Below are positions 7,789-16,017 of a stretch of 42,479 bases of DNA, one piece after another. Source of the DNA: an uncultured Prevotellaceae bacterium (GTDB lineage Bacteria > Bacteroidota > Bacteroidia > Bacteroidales > Bacteroidaceae); assembly GCA_902800585.1 (NCBI GenBank), contig CADCEW010000031.1, forward strand, positions 1 through 42,479, written 5' to 3'. The translations under genes and the position numbers were made by a program. Position 1 is the first letter of the stretch. Each line of letters begins with the position of its first letter. Below the pieces are notes generated by a model. That model was given only the letters and a program-made list of their open reading frames with translations, was not told the origin of the DNA and ran no database searches.

Positions 7789-7806
7789 CGTTATAACGTT
7801 ATAACG
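7787..7806. repeat. Palindromic AACGTTATAACG repeat
   Basis: Two overlapping copies of AACGTTATAACG begin in the stop codon of the adaptor gene and fill most of the gap before the pump gene. Similar elements lie at 34732-34757 and 38639-38650. Confidence 0.8.
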
Positions 7807-7817
7807 AAATATCGACA

Positions 7818-10800
7818 ATGAACGTCAAGACATTCATAGACCGCCCAATACTCTCTGGAGTTATTTCTGTACTGATGGTACTCGTAGGTATCATTGGACT
7901 GAGTCAACTCCCACTTGAGCAGTTTCCTGAGATAGCACCGCCTACAGTTCGCATTATGGCATCATACACAGGAGCCAATGCTGAGACCGTTCAGAAGAGT
8001 GTTATCGTCCCATTAGAGGAAGCCATCAATGGCGTGGAGGGCATGATGTACATGACATCATCTGCCTCGAATAACGGAACAGCCTCTATCGGCATCTTCT
8101 TCCGTCAGGGTACTGACGCCGATATGGCGATGGTGAACGTACAGAATCGTGCTGCTACCGTGCAGGGGCGATTACCAAGTGATGTCGTAAAAAGCGGTCT
8201 TACCGTACGCAAGCGACAGACATCCAATATCAAACAGATCGCCGTTTATAGTCCTGACAGTATTTTCGACCGTTCCTTCCTCGCCAACTACACGAAGATA
8301 AATATTGAACCTCGTCTGAGTCGTATTCCCGGTGTAGGTGAAGTGAACGTCATGGGTGCCGACTATTCCATGCGTATCTGGCTCGATCCCCTGAAGATGG
8401 CGCACTATGGACTGACACCTTCCGATGTGACACAGGTGCTCAACGAACAGAATGTAGAAGTAGCAACAGGTACGTTGGGAGCCGAAAGTAGTAATACGTT
8501 CCAATACGTATTGAAATATCGTGGTCGTTATGAGGAAGAACAAGAATATGAGAACCTGGTCGTACGCTCATTACCCGATGGCGATGTGCTGCGCATCGGT
8601 GATATTGCCCGCGTAGAACTCGGTTCACAGAACTATAACATCATCGGTGAAACAAACGGTAGTCCGGGCATTAACATCAGTATCAATCAGGTGGCGGGCT
8701 CGAATGCTAACGAGATTATCAAGCAGATAGACCAGGAGGTGGAGGAGATACGTAAATCTTTGCCGCGAGGTATTGTCATCGAAGACTTGGAGAGTAAGAA
8801 AGACTTCCTCGATGCATCTATTACCAATGTAGTGGAGACGCTGTTGGAAGCCCTGCTGTTGGTAATCCTTGTCGTATGGGTGTTCCTCGGAAGTTGGCGC
8901 GCTACTATCATCCCTGCCATTGCTATCGTCGTTTCATTGATAGCCACACTTGCTATCATCTATGCTATCGGTTTCTCATTAAACATGCTGACACTCTTTG
9001 CCCTCGTACTGGTTATCGGTACCGTTGTGGATGATGCCATTGTGGTTGTGGAGGCAGTACAGGCAAGGCTTGAAAGAGGAGAGAGGAAAGAGAAGAGAGG
9101 AGAGATGACTGAAGAGGCGATGAAGAGTATCACGTCAGCCCTCATTACCACTACACTTGTGTTTATGGCGGTCTTCGTACCTGTCTGTTTTATCGGCGGA
9201 GTTACGGGAACATTCTATACGCAGTTCGGATTAACGATGGCAATAGCAGTAGGTATCTCACTCTTTAATGCCCTTACACTCTCCCCTGCCCTTTGTGCGT
9301 TGATTATGAAGGCGCAGGGAGATGGGGTTAATGGGGCTGATGGGTCTAATGGGTTCCATGCAAGATTCAATGCTGGGTTTACGGCAGTTCTCGACCACTA
9401 CAAGCATGCAGTAAACTCGTTCATACCACGTCGCTGGCTAGCTGTCGCTCTTGTTGTCTTATCCATTATAGGCTTAGCATGGATGATGCGCACGACCAAG
9501 ACAGGACTTGTACCTAATGAGGATATGGGTACCGTGTTTATTAATGTGCAGGCATCACCAGGCAGTAGTCTGCAACAAACCTACGGTATATTGAAACAGG
9601 TCGAGGAACGTATTAAGGATTTACCGCAACTACGTATCTATTCACTCATTGCCGGAAATAGTAATAACTTCGAGCAATCTTCGTCAAATGGTAACTTTAC
9701 GTTGAAACTGAAGAAATGGGGTGAACGAAAAGACAAGGGCGACGATGTGCAGAGCGTGGTAGATGAAATCTATCGCCGCACCGCTGATATCGCAAATGCG
9801 AAGATTCAGGTGAATACACAGAATATGTTACCTGGCTTCGGACGCATCAACGGTTTTGAATTACACGTACAAGACAAGCATGGAGGCACTATCAACGACT
9901 TGCTCGTTTATACCAATCGTCTGATTGCTGCTCTTAATGAGCGCCCAGAAATTAGTCGCGCCTATACAAACTTCTCTCTGAAATATCCGCAGTATCGTGT
10001 GGATGTGGATGCTGCTTTGTGTAAACGTCACGGTGTATCGCCCAGCGATGTACTTGCTGCCCTCAGTGGTTATGTGGGCGGACTGTATGCTTCTAACTTC
10101 GTGCGTTTCACCAAACTCTATCGTGTGATGGTGCAAGCCTCGCCAGAGTATCGTCTTGACACAGAATCCCTCAACAATATCTTCGTGCGAAATGGTGCCG
10201 GAGAGATGTCGCCTATCGGTCAGTACATTACTTTGACACGCATTTACGGCTCTGAAACACTCTCACGCTTCAATCTTTTCCCCAGCATTCAGGTCGGAGG
10301 TACCGCAGCTGATGGCTATAGTAGCGGACAAACTATCGATGCCATCCGTGAAGTCGCTGCTGAAGTATTACCTGAAGGCTATGGTTATGAGTTTGGTGGA
10401 ATGACACGTGAAGAATCATCGGCACAGAATACCACTGCCCTTGTGTTCATCATCTGCATCATTTTCATCTACCTTATTCTCTGTGCCCTTTATGAGAGTC
10501 TGTTTATTCCCCTTGCTGTCATCCTGAGTGTACCCTTCGGGCTCGCTGGTTCGTTCCTCTTTGCTTGGATGTGGGGATTGGAAAACAATATCTATATGCA
10601 GACGGGACTTATCATGTTGATAGGTTTGCTTTCGAAGACTGCTATCCTTCTCACAGAATATGCTACAACGCGCCGCCGTCAAGGTATGGGAATTGTTGAA
10701 GCTGCCCTTGATGCAGCAGCTGTACGACTGCGTCCTATCCTGATGACCTCATTGACAATGGTGTTTGGTTTGTTGCCGCTTGCACTTGCAACAGGTGTTG

Positions 10801-10943
10801 GAGCCAATGGTAATCACTCGCTCGGCGTAGGAACAATTGGTGGTATGGTTGTTGGAACAATCGCATTGATATTCATTGTTCCCGTTCTCTTCGTTATTTT
10901 CCGTACGATAGAAGAGCGTATTTATCAAAAGAAAAACGTATAA
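7818..10943 (+). CDS. RND efflux permease, HAE1 (AcrB-like) family
   Basis: A 1041-residue proton-driven pump of the inner membrane, near the usual family length. TM1 is at about residues 10-30 (FIDRPILSGVISVLMVLVGIIG), followed by LPLEQFPEIAPPTV. TM4 carries the proton-relay pair in VIGTVVDDAIVVVEAV. The second half has a porter domain, the TM8-TM12 block and the GLLSKTAILLTEYA segment. Two inter-helix loops are altered by simple repeats: a purine-rich ERGERKEKRGEM segment after TM4 (about 9076-9107) and a GDGVNGADGSNG segment after TM6 (about 9322-9353). Both keep the frame. It is the last gene of a two-gene operon ending at a strong hairpin; the outer-membrane partner must be encoded elsewhere. 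Confidence 0.96.
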   Translation: MNVKTFIDRPILSGVISVLMVLVGIIGLSQLPLEQFPEIAPPTVRIMASYTGANAETVQKSVIVPLEEAINGVEGMMYMTSSASNNGTASIGIFFRQGTDADMAMVNVQNRAATVQGRLPSDVVKSGLTVRKRQTSNIKQIAVYSPDSIFDRSFLANYTKINIEPRLSRIPGVGEVNVMGADYSMRIWLDPLKMAHYGLTPSDVTQVLNEQNVEVATGTLGAESSNTFQYVLKYRGRYEEEQEYENLVVRSLPDGDVLRIGDIARVELGSQNYNIIGETNGSPGINISINQVAGSNANEIIKQIDQEVEEIRKSLPRGIVIEDLESKKDFLDASITNVVETLLEALLLVILVVWVFLGSWRATIIPAIAIVVSLIATLAIIYAIGFSLNMLTLFALVLVIGTVVDDAIVVVEAVQARLERGERKEKRGEMTEEAMKSITSALITTTLVFMAVFVPVCFIGGVTGTFYTQFGLTMAIAVGISLFNALTLSPALCALIMKAQGDGVNGADGSNGFHARFNAGFTAVLDHYKHAVNSFIPRRWLAVALVVLSIIGLAWMMRTTKTGLVPNEDMGTVFINVQASPGSSLQQTYGILKQVEERIKDLPQLRIYSLIAGNSNNFEQSSSNGNFTLKLKKWGERKDKGDDVQSVVDEIYRRTADIANAKIQVNTQNMLPGFGRINGFELHVQDKHGGTINDLLVYTNRLIAALNERPEISRAYTNFSLKYPQYRVDVDAALCKRHGVSPSDVLAALSGYVGGLYASNFVRFTKLYRVMVQASPEYRLDTESLNNIFVRNGAGEMSPIGQYITLTRIYGSETLSRFNLFPSIQVGGTAADGYSSGQTIDAIREVAAEVLPEGYGYEFGGMTREESSAQNTTALVFIICIIFIYLILCALYESLFIPLAVILSVPFGLAGSFLFAWMWGLENNIYMQTGLIMLIGLLSKTAILLTEYATTRRRQGMGIVEAALDAAAVRLRPILMTSLTMVFGLLPLALATGVGANGNHSLGVGTIGGMVVGTIALIFIVPVLFVIFRTIEERIYQKKNV

Positions 10944-10947
10944 ATGA

Positions 10948-10980
10948 AAAAAGGAATCTCCATTGAGATTCCTTATCTTT
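10948..10980. terminator. Bidirectional terminator between the RND operon and tRNA-Arg
   Basis: A perfect 10-bp stem (10951-10960 with 10965-10974) with loop CATT. It is flanked by an A run on the left and ATCTTTT on the right, so it can stop transcription from both sides. Confidence 0.85.
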
Positions 10981-10982
10981 TG

Positions 10983-11056
10983 TGACTCCCGCGGGATTCA
11001 AACCCACAACCTTCTGATCCGTAGTCAGATGCTCTATTCAGTTGAGCTAGGGAGCC
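10983..11056 (-). tRNA. tRNA-Arg, anticodon ACG
   Basis: A 74-nt cloverleaf on the minus strand. The acceptor pairs GGCTCCC with GGGAGTC (one wobble), the D stem is GCTC/GAGC, and the anticodon stem TCTGA/TCAGA holds loop CTACGGA with anticodon ACG. The variable loop has 5 bases and the T stem is GTGGG/CCCGC. The discriminator is A and no CCA is encoded. The A34 would be deaminated to inosine to read CGU, CGC and CGA. Confidence 0.97.
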
Positions 11057-11076
11057 TCCCTTTTGTTTAGCGGTTG

Positions 11077-11084
11077 CAAAGGTA
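11077..11084 (-). promoter_or_regulatory. -7 box of tRNA-Arg
   Basis: TACCTTTG on the minus strand, 20 bases before the mature tRNA 5' end. This places the start of transcription about 13 bases before the tRNA. Confidence 0.7.
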
Positions 11085-11125
11085 CATACTTTTTGCGAAA
11101 CCGCCAAACTTTTTGGGAACTTTTT

Positions 11126-11326
11126 TTAGAATAACAATTTCTCTAAATCAGAATAATCGCCTCCTCCCATGAGGAAATCCATAAAGTCATCGTCGCTCAT
11201 AAGAGGTGCATCAGCTGTACCGCCACCAGTATGATCTATAGGATCAAGAATGGAACCTGTCAGGAGAATACCTTCTGTCTGTATGTTGAATACCTCCGTT
11301 TCTGGAGTCATATATATCTTTTTCAT
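11126..11326 (-). CDS. Small acidic protein of unknown function (KKxYxxPxxE start)
   Basis: A 66-residue protein I cannot assign. It starts MKKIYMTPETEVFNIQTEG and is very acidic after residue 25, with a Gly/Asp-rich centre (HTGGGTADAP, SDDDFMDFLMGGGD) and a hydrophobic end (SDLEKLLF). It has no signal peptide, no transmembrane segment and no Cys. Small proteins with this KKxYxxPxxE start are, as I recall, frequent in Prevotella beside secreted proteins, and the layout is like that of peptide precursors (conserved N-terminal leader, variable core). No maturation enzyme is visible here. It starts 7 bases after the stop of the 702-residue secreted protein, so the two are probably cotranscribed. 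The start ATG is the only sensible one. Confidence 0.75.
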   Translation of the reverse strand: MKKIYMTPETEVFNIQTEGILLTGSILDPIDHTGGGTADAPLMSDDDFMDFLMGGGDYSDLEKLLF

Positions 11327-11333
11327 AACTTCT

Positions 11334-13442
11334 TTATTTAATGATTACCTTTTTTCCATTCACAATATAGATACCCTTCTGCGGATAAAGTACACGGCGA
11401 CCCTGCAAGTCGTAGTAGATATTGTTATCAGTACCAACCTTCATGTTCTTGATGCTTGTCGTACCGTCACCCCATTCAATATCTAAAGTATTGGAGAATG
11501 AACCTGCGCCTGCATCTGCTGTCATATAGGCACGGAATGTCTTCACTGTGACAGAATTATCAATGACACGTACAAACTGATCGTCAACAAAGCAGTAATA
11601 GTTGGCACTTCCATTAGACTCTATCGTTGTTTTCTCAAAACATCCCTTGAAAGTCATTCCATTTATAATGTATTCCGGAGCCTCTGTCGCTGCTTCCACC
11701 TTTACCATATCAAGATTAATGAAATCTATATCAGCAGGCTTAAACATGTACGGCCAGTTAGCGATTGTCTCAGCTACTGTCTCCATGTGAACCTTACCAT
11801 CGTTTCCATCACTTGCTCCGCCATCAACCATCTCATAGAATGTACCCAGCTTTGCTGCTGTCGTCTCGTCGAGTGCAAACGGCAACATGATGGTACACTT
11901 CTTTCCTTCCAGTTCCTTGAAGTTACGTTTCAGTTCGATATTCTTTGCAGTGAAGTCCTTTGTGATCTCGAAAGGATTGTCTTCCAATAGCTCTGCATTC
12001 ATACAAACGTCGCCAATCACCACATTCTGCTGACCTTCCTTTACCTTATTGCCAGTAGGCAGATAGATGAATGCAGAGTAAGGAAGATAATTCCATGGCT
12101 TAATATCACGGTCAATCGTCAAACCTGTAATGCCAGTAGCTGACAGGTCTAAGCATGTTACATCTGTAAGACCCTCAAAAGCATCATCAGCAATGCTTGC
12201 TACATCAGTGTCTTCAACCTTAACCATATCAAAGTTAGTGTACTGTCCGCCATACAGGATCGGAGCAACCATATCACTCTTTGTGAGCGTCTTCGGTGAT
12301 ACTGGAGGTTCCGGGGCACTGCATACGCTTCTGGCACTGACACCCACCTTCTTCAATGTTGTCGTATTCATCATCTTCTTACCTGGAGCACGATGAGAAT
12401 CGAATACACGAGAAGCATCAACAACATTCGCAGTACTATAGATCAACACATAAGTATCCGCATCCACAAGGTATGGAATCGTCACAGTCTCAAATTCTGT
12501 CTTACCAGTGATTGTTACAGGTTCGTCTATTCCCACCATTACATGCAACTCACCTGTAGCGCCCGTATTGACATCAAGGACTATCTCACCTTCACCAGCA
12601 GGCAACAGGAAGCAAAGACCATGGAAAGAATTCTTAAAATCTTCTGAGCCAGGTATAATATCACCGTCATAAAGCTTTTGTGCAACCTCTTCAACTGTTC
12701 CGTCTGACATTTGGGAGTTCAAGCATAGCACATTGTCATCACCCATGATTAAGTATCCGTCATTATCATGTGGCAGTACATAGAGGATCTTATTGATGGT
12801 TATACCCTGACCAAATGCACCCGTAATCTCAGCATCAGTCATTCCTGATAGATTATTGTCAATATAATCCATAATCTCCTCGCCTATGCCTTGACCATCA
12901 CCTTCATTAATCTGTTCTTTCTTATTATCAGTTACTAACGGAATCATCGCAGCGGTGATGGTAGCCGTATTGTTTTTCAAAGAAGCCGCAAGATTATTAC
13001 TATAGGAAATGGTTATGTTATCACCGAATAGTTTCTTCGCCGTTGTGGCACTTACGTAACTACAATTCAATGTACCAGGCTGTAAAGCTGTGGTTGAACC
13101 GTCACCTGTTGCGAAATTGACTTTCCTATTAGAACCATTATAGATGATTGCATTAGCAACACCATTCACATCATTGATAATTGAATTCTCCCCTTTTAGG
13201 TAAATAATCAGTGAGTCTTTTGTAAATACAGTCGGATCAATAGTGATACTTTTCAGCGTAGCACCATTCAGTATCAGTGTACCTTGTCCATTGTACTGGA
13301 CAGTCTGATCACCCATAACATCAGTATGATTCTGGTCGGTTACTGGTTTGTCTTCACCATTATTAATAATAATACCATAATTAGTCTGTGCCCAAAAACT
13401 TAAAGGCATAAACGTCATAAGGGTTAATAATAATAATCTCAT
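11334..13442 (-). CDS. Large secreted protein with type IX-like C-terminal tail (paralogue of the next gene)
   Basis: A 702-residue exported protein of unknown function. The signal peptide is MRLLLLTLMTFMPLSFWAQ. The N-terminal part (about 40-155) has the NGATLKSITIDP and LIIYLKGENSII pattern, which recalls the beta-helical DUF4353/Cthe_2159-type carbohydrate-binding fold (low confidence). Residues about 190-600 align by eye with the paralogue encoded at 13953-16016: VNNILYxLxxDxDGY, RAPGKK, TLTKSD, ADDAFEGLTDVTCLDLSATGITG, IMLPFALDETTAAKLGTFYE. The end (IYYDLQGRRVLYPQKGIYIVNGKKVIIK; key residues YDLQGRRV and KGIYIVNGKKV) resembles a type IX sorting domain, so outer-surface display or release is inferred. 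It has its own promoter (13490-13497). Confidence 0.88.
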   Translation of the reverse strand: MRLLLLTLMTFMPLSFWAQTNYGIIINNGEDKPVTDQNHTDVMGDQTVQYNGQGTLILNGATLKSITIDPTVFTKDSLIIYLKGENSIINDVNGVANAIIYNGSNRKVNFATGDGSTTALQPGTLNCSYVSATTAKKLFGDNITISYSNNLAASLKNNTATITAAMIPLVTDNKKEQINEGDGQGIGEEIMDYIDNNLSGMTDAEITGAFGQGITINKILYVLPHDNDGYLIMGDDNVLCLNSQMSDGTVEEVAQKLYDGDIIPGSEDFKNSFHGLCFLLPAGEGEIVLDVNTGATGELHVMVGIDEPVTITGKTEFETVTIPYLVDADTYVLIYSTANVVDASRVFDSHRAPGKKMMNTTTLKKVGVSARSVCSAPEPPVSPKTLTKSDMVAPILYGGQYTNFDMVKVEDTDVASIADDAFEGLTDVTCLDLSATGITGLTIDRDIKPWNYLPYSAFIYLPTGNKVKEGQQNVVIGDVCMNAELLEDNPFEITKDFTAKNIELKRNFKELEGKKCTIMLPFALDETTAAKLGTFYEMVDGGASDGNDGKVHMETVAETIANWPYMFKPADIDFINLDMVKVEAATEAPEYIINGMTFKGCFEKTTIESNGSANYYCFVDDQFVRVIDNSVTVKTFRAYMTADAGAGSFSNTLDIEWGDGTTSIKNMKVGTDNNIYYDLQGRRVLYPQKGIYIVNGKKVIIK

Positions 13443-13489
13443 TCTATTATTCTATTAGCGATTTTTAATTCAGGTTTATAATTTGAGGA

Positions 13490-13497
13490 CAAAGATA
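13490..13497 (-). promoter_or_regulatory. -7 box of the 702-residue secreted protein gene
   Basis: TATCTTTG on the minus strand, 47 bases before the ATG. The sequence upstream is AT-rich and has no perfect -33 TTTG. Confidence 0.6.
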
Positions 13498-13690
13498 CAA
13501 AAAAGATAGAAATATTTGCACTAATTCATAGATAAATTATTTTCTACATTTAGAATAATCTTAACAAAGTCCTTCTATGTAATCGTTTGCTGATGCAGAA
13601 GTGGTAAGTGGGCTGCAAACAAGCGAAAATAAAGCCATTGGGATAAAACACTGAAAGCAAAGGAGTTAACCGCCGATGAGACAAATATCA

Positions 13691-13746
13691 CGAAAAATAG
13701 GGAGCAAAAACGATTAAAAAAGTGTTGTTTTTGCCCCTATTTTTCG
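13691..13746. repeat. Long imperfect inverted repeat
   Basis: Arms 13691-13711 and 13727-13746 pair over 20 bp with one bulged A; the loop is about 15 bases. It is AT-rich at the outer ends (CGAAAAATAGGG). It is not next to a stop codon, so it could be a small mobile repeat or a structured RNA. Confidence 0.75.
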
Positions 13747-13789
13747 GACAAAAAGACATTGTTTCCAACTAGAAAGTAACTACTTTTCG

Positions 13790-13814
13790 AGTCGTTTGAA
13801 CGTTACAAACGACT
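13790..13814. repeat. 9-bp perfect inverted repeat
   Basis: AGTCGTTTG and CAAACGACT are separated by the 7-base palindromic-centred AACGTTA. Such symmetry could be an operator or a small hairpin. The nearest coding start is far away. Confidence 0.6.
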
Positions 13815-13856
13815 TAAAAGGTACATGCAAACTTGTTTTATGCTTGAAACAAACAA

Positions 13857-13890
13857 TTTGGGAGCCTCTAATTTTCCAGAAGCTCCCAAA
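13857..13890 (-). terminator. Hairpin after the dockerin-bearing protein gene
   Basis: TTTGGGAGC pairs with GCTCCCAAA (9 bp), extended inward by three bp past a mismatch. It is 63 bases beyond the stop codon at 13953. The following T content on the minus strand is moderate (TTGTTTGTTTC), so it is a likely but not perfect terminator. Confidence 0.6.
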
Positions 13891-13952
13891 TTCCATACAA
13901 GAAAACAGGCAAGTTTTCTTTACATTATTATATATATAAAGATAACAGTCCC

Positions 13953-16016
13953 CTACTCTCCCGACATGATGATAGTTACCACTTTAACGATATCCGTGAC
14001 GTTTACTTCACCGTCGCCGCTGACATCAGCAGCATCTTGTTTGAAGTTATTAGAGGGTTTACCCATGATATAGTTCACGATTTCCACGATGTCGGACACG
14101 TTAATCAAGCCGTCTCCGTTAGCGTCACCCTTGAGAACATCACCGTAGAGGACGTTCAATGGAGTCGCCGTAGCGCCTAATGCCTTGATGTAAGCCGTAA
14201 ACGTTGCCAACGATGTTGCAGAAGTCACCAACGAGTACTTACCATCCGCATCAAAGACGTATGCGTCGGAGTTAATGATGGTGGGCTTCAACACACCGAT
14301 AAACTCAGGCGCGGTAACGACACGACGAACAAATAACTCCTCGGATTCACTCGCAGGGTCTACTATTACCATCTCAGCATTGAACTTATCGACGGTCGCT
14401 TTCAGCATATAAGGCTTGTAGGCCTCTGTCTCTTTCACCGCTTTCATCCTGACACCACCCTGTTCAATACCACCGAACTCATAGAAGGTACCCAGCGATG
14501 CAGCCTGTTCCTCGTCGAGTGCAAAGGGCAGTACGATGGTCGTTGTCTTGTCGGGCTTTGTCGTATAGTCGACATCCTGCTTCACATTGAGTGCCACAAA
14601 GCTTTGGTTAATATCGAAACTGCCATCGGTCAGCAACATGTTTCGACATACTTCGCCAAACACAATGTTGGTACATTCATACTGCGGGTAATTGCCGTAT
14701 GGCAGGTAAACGATGGTGTTATCTGGAAGAGCATTGAACGGACGTCTCTCCTTACGGTAGACATACTTCCCTGTAATGCTCGTCTTCGACAAGTCAACAT
14801 AGGTGATATCCGTCAGTCCCTCAAAGATATCGTCAGCATAAGCGGTGACAGACGGGTCGTCAACGATGATGTGTCCGTCAACTACCTTGATATCTTCCTT
14901 ACGCAATGTCTTCGTGACAGAAGGAGGTGTTGGAGGAGCACCAATAGTCTGGGCGTTGACTCTCAACCCCTTGATGGAGGTCGTCGTCGTCTTTTTCCTA
15001 CCTGGAGCACGAGGAGAAGCCGTAGCCGAAGACGCTTTCTCGGAATGATAAATATAGACGTAGGTATCATAATAGAAAGCATATGGAATCGCTATCTCCT
15101 TGAATACTCCGTCCGTAGAGAACTGTTTCGCTTTCTGACCGTTAAACTCTACGATCAGAAGACCGTCGCCCAGCGTTTGTGCATCCACATAAAGCGTGCC
15201 TACACCAGCAGGAATGATGAAGGTCATTCCCTTGAACTCCTTTGCGTAATTGGGAGTTCCGGGATCGTAATATGGAACTTCTTGGGTCGGTGTATTCAGT
15301 GTAACCAAATTCCAACCTAATTCTTCATCAATATAAGAACCATCATCTTTACCAAGGGTATAGAGGATGTTGTTGACAACAACACCTGTTTGAGGTATGT
15401 TATCGTTAGTCACATCCTTAATGTCGGCACCCAATCCTTGGCCTTGGCCGTCATAGGCCACCTCTCCTAGCTCGGTAATCACGGGATCTTGGAATTCATA
15501 TTCCAACGTGATACCCCTGATAAACAGGTAAGCTGTCGGCATCTGAGTATCGGCACTGATGGATATTTCAATAGGTCCTGCACCGTTGCGGTTCAGTTCA
15601 AATTCATATTGCATCACGTCAAGGTTGCTGACGCTACCCATAAATTGATTGAAAGGAGTATAGGATACCCTTTCTTCTTGTCCGTCACAAATCAACGTGA
15701 TATTGTAATTATTGTAGCCCTGAAAATTGCTTTCGTCTTGCACGGTACCACCAGCCTCAATCGTTACTTTGACATTGGCAGGAAATTCCTCAATAGAAGT
15801 GAATCTCATGGAGTATCCGTTAGTCAGCAACAACCCTTCATAGTCACACTGAGGACTGTAGTTACCATTGTAATTCAGATACCAACTAGAGCCGTCCGTG
15901 AAATGAAGGTAGCTATAATCACAATAATCTGGAGAGAGGTAACGCTCCAGCTTATTGGCAAAGACTCCTGATGGGATCACCATCAGGAGTGCAAAAAGAA
16001 TAAGTTTCCTCATCAT
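13953..16016 (-). CDS. Large secreted protein with C-terminal dockerin-like domain (paralogue of the 702-residue protein)
   Basis: A 687-residue exported protein of unknown function. The signal peptide is MMRKLILFALLMVIPSGVFA. Residues about 210-590 match the paralogue encoded at 11334-13442: VNNILYTLGKDDGSY, PRAPGRKKTTTTSIKG, TLRKEDIKV, ADDIFEGLTDITYVDLSKTSITG, IVLPFALDEEQAASLGTFYE. The N-terminal ~190 residues differ. Instead of a type IX-like tail it ends in two EF-hand-like calcium loops, GDANGDGLINVSDIVEIVNY and DVSGDGEVNVTDIVKVVTI, a type I dockerin pattern. No cohesin is visible in the window. Its ATG lies 1 base after the stop of the kinase-like gene (TAATATG), so the two are probably coupled. 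The start could also be the second Met. Confidence 0.88.
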   Translation of the reverse strand: MMRKLILFALLMVIPSGVFANKLERYLSPDYCDYSYLHFTDGSSWYLNYNGNYSPQCDYEGLLLTNGYSMRFTSIEEFPANVKVTIEAGGTVQDESNFQGYNNYNITLICDGQEERVSYTPFNQFMGSVSNLDVMQYEFELNRNGAGPIEISISADTQMPTAYLFIRGITLEYEFQDPVITELGEVAYDGQGQGLGADIKDVTNDNIPQTGVVVNNILYTLGKDDGSYIDEELGWNLVTLNTPTQEVPYYDPGTPNYAKEFKGMTFIIPAGVGTLYVDAQTLGDGLLIVEFNGQKAKQFSTDGVFKEIAIPYAFYYDTYVYIYHSEKASSATASPRAPGRKKTTTTSIKGLRVNAQTIGAPPTPPSVTKTLRKEDIKVVDGHIIVDDPSVTAYADDIFEGLTDITYVDLSKTSITGKYVYRKERRPFNALPDNTIVYLPYGNYPQYECTNIVFGEVCRNMLLTDGSFDINQSFVALNVKQDVDYTTKPDKTTTIVLPFALDEEQAASLGTFYEFGGIEQGGVRMKAVKETEAYKPYMLKATVDKFNAEMVIVDPASESEELFVRRVVTAPEFIGVLKPTIINSDAYVFDADGKYSLVTSATSLATFTAYIKALGATATPLNVLYGDVLKGDANGDGLINVSDIVEIVNYIMGKPSNNFKQDAADVSGDGEVNVTDIVKVVTIIMSGE

Positions 16017-16017
16017 A

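Larger units (their letters stand above)
13498..13856. other. Gene-free stretch with two hairpins between the paralogous secreted protein genes
   Basis: Within the 510-base gap at 13443-13952, no ORF here looks real. It holds the hairpins at 13691-13746 and 13790-13814, and a TAnnTTTG box near its left end that belongs to the 702-residue gene. The rest (about 13560-13690) shows nothing I can name. Confidence 0.6.

Noticed and set aside
10983-11056. The tRNA-Arg as integration site of a genomic island
   Set aside because: No integrase and no direct repeat of the tRNA 3' end is seen on either side in this window.
13825-14073. An 82-codon open frame on the plus strand between the secreted protein genes
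   Set aside because: It runs through the terminator hairpin and antisense to the dockerin coding region. It has no family resemblance.
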